The translations under genes and the position numbers were made by a program. A stretch of DNA of 64,000 bases from DASQHY01 sp035602605 (GTDB taxonomy: Bacteria > Acidobacteriota > Terriglobia > Acidiferrales > UBA7541): assembly GCA_035602605.1 (NCBI GenBank), contig DATNLZ010000029.1, positions 1 through 64,000 of the forward strand, in the 5' to 3' direction. The notes beneath the pieces are model-generated. The model had not been told where the DNA came from and searched no databases. It saw only the letters and a list, made by a program, of their open reading frames with translations. This document shows, in pieces, positions 59,743 to 64,000 of this stretch. How positions within the stretch are numbered: the first letter of the stretch is position 1; each line of letters starts with the position of its first letter.

Positions 59743-62151
59743 TTAGCTCGCCACTGCCGCACGTTGTCGGGCATCTTGAATCAGGCGCCAAATCCTTGGG
59801 GGGTTCAGCGGCAGTTCATTGATCTCCACGCCAAAAGGAGACAGGGCATCGGCAACCGCGTTTACGACGGCGGCCTGCGTGCCCCCGATCCCACACTCAC
59901 CTGCGCCCTTATTCCCGAGTAGTGTAAAAGGGCTCGGGGTGCAATGATGTCCGATTTCAATGGGAGGCAGGTCTGGCGCGCGCGGCATCAGGTAATCTTT
60001 GAAAGAAGTCGTAAGCGGCTGACCAAGGTCGTCGTATGCGATGTGTTCACCCAATGCAGCGCCGACACCCATCGCTACAGCACCCCGAGCTTGTCCCTCG
60101 ACCAGAAGCGGGTTAATGATCACACCGCAGTCGTGGACGACCGCTAACTTGAGAATCTCGACCTTGCCCGTTTCAACGTCCACTTCGACGGCTGCTATGT
60201 AAGCACCATTCGAATAGCTCGGATACGGATTAACTCGGCCCTTTTCGTCAGGTGTGTGGTTGATGTGGGATGGTCTGTAGGTGCGTGTTGCTTCGAGCGG
60301 CGGTTCGACTATGCTGGCAACATCGTAGGCCCGTGTGTAAACAGCATACGCCGCCTCATGAAAGGTGACGCTGAGAGCAGGATGGGTTTTTGAAGAGATT
60401 CGGTCGCTGTCAAACAGTAGATCTTCCGCCGCGACCTGCAAGAGCGCGCCCGCCACCTTTGCCATTTTTCCCCGCACCTCTCTTGCTGCCAAAGCGGCTG
60501 ATCCTCCCCCCACCATCAGACTCCGGCCACTATAGTTGCCAAATCCGTAAGGACATAAATCGGTGTCGCCTTGCACAACTCGAATGCGATCGAAATTGAC
60601 CCCGAGCTCGTCAGCAACAACTTGAGCGATAGCCGTTTCGTTACCGCCACCGGGCGTAGTCACTCCCGTAAGCACCGTGACCATCCCGGTTGGGTCAACC
60701 TTGACTGTCGATGTGTCATATCCAGCCACCATAGTTCCTGGCAACGCACCGCCTTCTGGCGTAACTTCGTAGCCGACACCGATACCCATATATCGGCCCT
60801 TGTCGCGCAACCGCTTCTGTTCCGATCGGAGTTCGTCGTAGCCGCTAAGACTCATGGCTTTCTTTAATACGCCGTGATAATCGCCGCTATCAAAGATCAG
60901 TCCCGGGATCGTCTTATAGGGAAAGGCGTCGGATGGAATAAAGTTTCTGAATCGAACTTCAACTGGATCCATCCTCAATCGCGCCGCAACCAAATCCATG
61001 ATGCGCTCCATCACTAGATTGGCTGCCTCTTTGCCGTAGCCGCGACAGGCGTTCCACGGACCCTTGTTGGTGACAGCCGCAGTGAATTGGACATCCATGT
61101 TTTCGATCCGGTAGCCACAAGGCATCGTGAGACCGGTCAGGAAAACCATTCCCCAGCCGGGCGCTGGCGAAGGCGATCCGACGTTGCCGTTCAACCTGTC
61201 CTTCAGGCCGACAACTCGGCCATCGTTGTTGAAGGCCACCTCAAAGTGGTGGGTCTGCTCACGAGCGCCGATCAACAGGCAATCCTGCCTGTCCTCCACC
61301 CATTTCACGGGGCACCCTGTTAGCCTCGCGAGGATGCAGACGAGGGGCTCTTCTGGGTGGCCATGCATCTTTAGTCCGAATGCTCCCCCCAGGTTGGGGA
61401 CGATGATTCGAATCCTGTTCTCCGGCAGGTTCAGCGCCCCCGCCAGCACGTTTCTGAGCGGATGAGGATTCTGGGCTGTCGCATGTAACGTCAAACTATC
61501 GTCAATCTTATTCACAACAGCGACGTACGCACGAGTCTCGATCGGCTGCGAGGAATAACGTTGGATCCTGAGCGAGCCTTTTAATGAATGGTCGGCGTTG
61601 CGAAAAGCTTCCTCGACATTTCCACCATTGAACCCAAAACGGAAGACAATGTTGTCATCCCATTGTTCGACCACTCTTGGTGCATCTGGCTCTAAGGCCG
61701 CCTCTGCATCCACGACGTACGGTAACGGCTCATAATCGATCTTAATCAGTTCCCGTGCAGCTCGCGCATCTTGCCTGGTCGTCGCTACTATTGCGACTAC
61801 GGGTTGGCCGACGTAGAGGGTTTTCTCAACAGCCAGGCAATATATATCAGCATGCTTGCCCCCATATACGGCCGGGTCGATGAAGTGAGGAATCGGGCCG
61901 GTGTAATGTTTGGCTTCAATCCCGGTCAGAACCTTAACCACACCTCGGGCTTGTTCAGCGGCGCTGGTGTCAACCCCACGAATACGGGCATGCGGATGCG
62001 GACTGCGGACGATCGCTAGGTGAAGAGTGCCAGGTAAGTTCAGATCCGCGACGAAGGGAGCCTGTCCAGTAACAAATTGGTCGCCGTTGAGCTTCTTGAT
62101 CCGCGCTCCCTTGTAAGGTCCCTTCAACCCGGCTTGGATATGCTCACGCAT
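59743..62151 (-). CDS. Molybdenum hydroxylase large subunit 2 (xanthine dehydrogenase/CoxL type)
   Basis: An 802-residue paralogue of the subunit at 47589-49994, collinear throughout: KKLNGDQFVTGQAPFVADLNLPG, VPNLGGAFGLKMHGHPEEP, NACRGYGKEAANLVMERI, GNKGAGECGIGGTQAAVVNA with the catalytic glutamate. The active-site loop has ACRGYG where large subunit 1 has ASRGYG, so substrate preferences may differ. No Tat leader, no adjacent FAD or 2Fe-2S gene. Behind an element B promoter at 62291-62350; followed by the AllA-like gene. Start ATG 62151. Confidence 0.92.
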   Translation of the reverse strand: MREHIQAGLKGPYKGARIKKLNGDQFVTGQAPFVADLNLPGTLHLAIVRSPHPHARIRGVDTSAAEQARGVVKVLTGIEAKHYTGPIPHFIDPAVYGGKHADIYCLAVEKTLYVGQPVVAIVATTRQDARAARELIKIDYEPLPYVVDAEAALEPDAPRVVEQWDDNIVFRFGFNGGNVEEAFRNADHSLKGSLRIQRYSSQPIETRAYVAVVNKIDDSLTLHATAQNPHPLRNVLAGALNLPENRIRIIVPNLGGAFGLKMHGHPEEPLVCILARLTGCPVKWVEDRQDCLLIGAREQTHHFEVAFNNDGRVVGLKDRLNGNVGSPSPAPGWGMVFLTGLTMPCGYRIENMDVQFTAAVTNKGPWNACRGYGKEAANLVMERIMDLVAARLRMDPVEVRFRNFIPSDAFPYKTIPGLIFDSGDYHGVLKKAMSLSGYDELRSEQKRLRDKGRYMGIGVGYEVTPEGGALPGTMVAGYDTSTVKVDPTGMVTVLTGVTTPGGGNETAIAQVVADELGVNFDRIRVVQGDTDLCPYGFGNYSGRSLMVGGGSAALAAREVRGKMAKVAGALLQVAAEDLLFDSDRISSKTHPALSVTFHEAAYAVYTRAYDVASIVEPPLEATRTYRPSHINHTPDEKGRVNPYPSYSNGAYIAAVEVDVETGKVEILKLAVVHDCGVIINPLLVEGQARGAVAMGVGAALGEHIAYDDLGQPLTTSFKDYLMPRAPDLPPIEIGHHCTPSPFTLLGNKGAGECGIGGTQAAVVNAVADALSPFGVEINELPLNPPRIWRLIQDARQRAAVAS

Positions 62152-62290
62152 TCGCTTCTATTCGTCTGTTCCACAAATTTCCTAATTGTCGATGATGGCT
62201 CATGATGAGGCTTGAGTAACTAACATCTATGAAAAGCGATTCGACAACCCGATTGTCGCCTATTTTTTCATCCAGTAATTTCCACCTAAA

Positions 62291-62350
62291 CTGTTTATAT
62301 ATATAAACAATTGATTTGACATGGGTACGCGTACAGAATGCGTTTGTCAA
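62291..62350 (-). promoter_or_regulatory. Promoter with element B upstream of large subunit 2
   Basis: Minus-strand TTGACA (62345-62350), 17-bp spacer, TACCCA (62322-62327), element B at 62291-62313. This copy has the best symmetry of all: TGTTTATAT followed by ATATAAACA is a perfect 18-bp palindrome, flanked by the ATTG tail common to the family. The leader to 62151 is about 140 bases. Confidence 0.7.
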
Positions 62351-62384
62351 GGCAAAAAATGTACCGGTCGCTTGAAGGTCCGAC

Positions 62385-63629
62385 TCAGATGGGAGCTTCC
62401 GACGCATCAGCGGATGAATTGCCCGTGCCGATAATACCTTCGGCACTCAGCCGTTCGATTTCCTCAGAACTCATACCGAGCCACTCGCCGAAAATTTCCG
62501 CGTTGTGCGCGCCGAGCGGTGGACCTGCCCATTCAGTGCCCCCCGGGGTCTCGCTGAACTTAGGTGCGAATGCCGGCAATTTCACGGTCTCTCCGGGTGC
62601 GATTTCAGTGTCTTCGAAGATACCACGCGCTTGGTAATGCGAATCGCGAAGAATATCGGCAATCGAATAGATCGGTCCGGCCGGCACTCCGGCGGCTTCG
62701 AGCACGCTTACCGCCTCTTGGTATGTTCGCTGTCCGCTCCAAGCACTTATGGCATGATCGATCAGTTCCTCATGCCGCACTCGACCGTCATTTTGTTCCA
62801 GTCGCGGATCGGCGGCGAGGTCTGATCGGCCGATGGCATTCATCAAACGTTTGAAGATGCTGTCTCCGTTTCCTCCGATAATCACGTATCCATCGGTACA
62901 TGAATAAGTGTTCGTGGGAACGATCCCGGTCAGCTTTGACCCTTGGCGCTCGCGGACAACACCGAGCTTGTCGTATTCCGGTAACATCGATTCCATCAGG
63001 TTGAAAACCGATTCGTAAATCGCGACATCGACCACCTGCCCTCGTTGCGTTGCGCCGACATCTCGGCTATAAATAGCGATTAGAATACCCAGGGCAGCGT
63101 GTAAACCGGCAATTGTGTCACCAAGGCTTAAGTTTGAACGCACTGGCGCGCGATCCGGGTAACCAGTGACGTAACGGAGGCCGCCGACGCCTTCCGCGAC
63201 GCTCGCGTAGCCCGGACGAGGTGAATATGGCCCGGTTTGGCCCCATCCCGAGACGCGTGTGAAGATAAGCCGTGGATTGATCTTTGATAACTGCTCGGGT
63301 CCCAAATTCCACTTTTCCATGGTGCCCGGTTTGAAGTTTTCTAACACGACATCGACTTTGGCCGCCAGCCTTCGCACGATCTCCTGCCCTTTCGGCGTGC
63401 GAAGATTGACTGTGATGCACTTCTTGTTCCGTCCGAGTATGTACCACCAGAGCGCGGTCCCGTTGTGCATGGCACGCCACCTGCGAAGCGGATCGCCGGT
63501 GCCCGGGGGTTCTACCTTAATCACTTCCGCACCGAACCACGCGAGTAGCACCGAGGCGAATGGGCCTGCCAGCAGTTGACCGAGCTCGAGGATCTTAAGA
63601 CCTTCAAGCGGTTTGCGTCGCTGCATCAT
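62385..63629 (-). CDS. CaiB/BaiF family III CoA-transferase 3
   Basis: A 414-residue CoA-transferase: KILELGQLLAGPFASVLLAWFGAEVIKVEPPG, GRNKKCITVNLRT, VVLENFKPGTMEKWNLG, SGWGQTGPYSPRPGYAS, and the catalytic aspartate in NLSLGDTIAGLHAA near residue 165. AAAGGAGC precedes the ATG pair. It is closest in layout to transferase 2 (WNLGP.QL motif) and occupies the equivalent place in the B set. Transcribed from its own B promoter; large subunit 2 lies downstream with a separate promoter. Confidence 0.9.
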   Translation of the reverse strand: MMQRRKPLEGLKILELGQLLAGPFASVLLAWFGAEVIKVEPPGTGDPLRRWRAMHNGTALWWYILGRNKKCITVNLRTPKGQEIVRRLAAKVDVVLENFKPGTMEKWNLGPEQLSKINPRLIFTRVSGWGQTGPYSPRPGYASVAEGVGGLRYVTGYPDRAPVRSNLSLGDTIAGLHAALGILIAIYSRDVGATQRGQVVDVAIYESVFNLMESMLPEYDKLGVVRERQGSKLTGIVPTNTYSCTDGYVIIGGNGDSIFKRLMNAIGRSDLAADPRLEQNDGRVRHEELIDHAISAWSGQRTYQEAVSVLEAAGVPAGPIYSIADILRDSHYQARGIFEDTEIAPGETVKLPAFAPKFSETPGGTEWAGPPLGAHNAEIFGEWLGMSSEEIERLSAEGIIGTGNSSADASEAPI

Positions 63630-63734
63630 GGCAGCTCCTTTGCTTTGACGATGGCTACGAAATAGGTGCGAAATACCGACGGGCCATGGCAGGCTTAACG
63701 CCGACGCCGGTTCCTAAGCACGCTCACCTGGCAA

Positions 63735-63804
63735 CTGTTAGTAAACCGAGACAATTGACACATGCGTCAGTGAACTGTATATAGCAGCGCGCGCTAAAAT
63801 GCAA
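63735..63804 (-). promoter_or_regulatory. Promoter with element B upstream of CoA-transferase 3
   Basis: Minus-strand TTGCAT (63799-63804), 17-bp spacer, TATACA (63776-63781), element B at 63735-63757 (CTGTTA-N10-ACAATTG on the plus strand). A further near-palindrome TGACACATGCGTCA overlaps its promoter-proximal side (63756-63769). The last 190 bases of the window show no gene. Confidence 0.6.
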
Positions 63805-64000
63805 GAGTGTCGCCGCGCCGACCTCGCCGGCGCAACCAGGAGGCTGTCGAACAGGCGCAAAATGAGGTTCTTTGGCCTTCAGCGGCCACTTGGGTCATGC
63901 TACATCAGTCACCCTATATCAGATGTCTACGAACGCGTCAGCTCTCCCGGGAAAGGGAGAGAATTGAGCGCGAGATGAAACTGAAGTGCCGCAAGGTGGG

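Noticed and set aside
47589..62151. Form I carbon monoxide dehydrogenase (coxL)
   Set aside because: The large subunits have A[SC]RGYG instead of the AYRCSFR loop, and no coxD/E/F/G accessory genes are present.
1..64000. CRISPR array, tRNA or rRNA genes, prophage structural genes
   Set aside because: Looked for and not seen; the repeats present are scattered operator-like elements, not regularly spaced.

Overview
The window looks like a chromosomal segment of an acidobacterium, most likely a Solibacter/Bryobacter-type soil or sediment organism. This is inferred from three large Oar-like TonB-dependent receptors that begin with a carboxypeptidase-regulatory fold, IS481-type integrases ending in the acidobacterial-looking RERLGGLLKYY tail, an RHS remnant, and many Tat-exported enzymes. 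No tRNA, rRNA or CRISPR array was seen.

Region 1 (1-10 kb) is a mobile-element-scarred flank. It holds a frameshifted integrase tail, a small membrane protein, a 2000-residue alpha-2-macroglobulin with unusual inserted modules, a conserved protein broken by an amber codon, an IS481-like transposase that has landed next to an RHS fragment, and a lone cupin.

Region 2 (10-63.7 kb) is one very large accessory catabolic island. It contains three TonB-dependent receptors, four paralogous Tat-exported cupins (called T1-T4 here), three tandem pairs of Sec-exported bicupins (A1/B1, A2/B2, A3/B3), two exported VOC-fold proteins and two MFS transporters. It also contains a sulfite-oxidase-like molybdoenzyme and a scattered xanthine-dehydrogenase-type hydroxylase: two intact large subunits, one FAD subunit, one 2Fe-2S subunit and two large-subunit relics. 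Three CaiB/BaiF CoA-transferases, a CitE-like lyase, an MmgE/PrpD protein, a cyclase-family hydrolase, a hydantoinase-like amidohydrolase, two ureidoglycolate-lyase-like proteins, a luciferase-like monooxygenase, a PNPOx-like protein and two SnoaL-like proteins complete the set. The content suggests outer-membrane uptake of a ring-containing substrate, attack by exported cupins and VOC proteins, inner-membrane transport by MFS, then molybdenum hydroxylation, hydrolytic ring opening and CoA-dependent breakdown. The substrate is not identifiable from sequence.

The most striking observation is regulatory. Many operons start at a TTGACA-type promoter followed, at or just past the -10 box, by one of two 23-bp palindromic elements. 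Element B (CTGTTT-N10-ACAATTG, nine copies) precedes one set of operons. Element A (GTCATA-N4-TATGAT, four copies) precedes a second set, which includes the only regulator gene in the window, a GntR/HutC-type protein. The two sets are near-mirror images of each other (receptor, Tat-cupin, cupin pair, Mo large subunit, CoA-transferase), so the island looks like two parallel, interleaved paralogous regulons. Within them, Tat-cupin genes are repeatedly fused at the translational-coupling level to molybdoenzyme genes.
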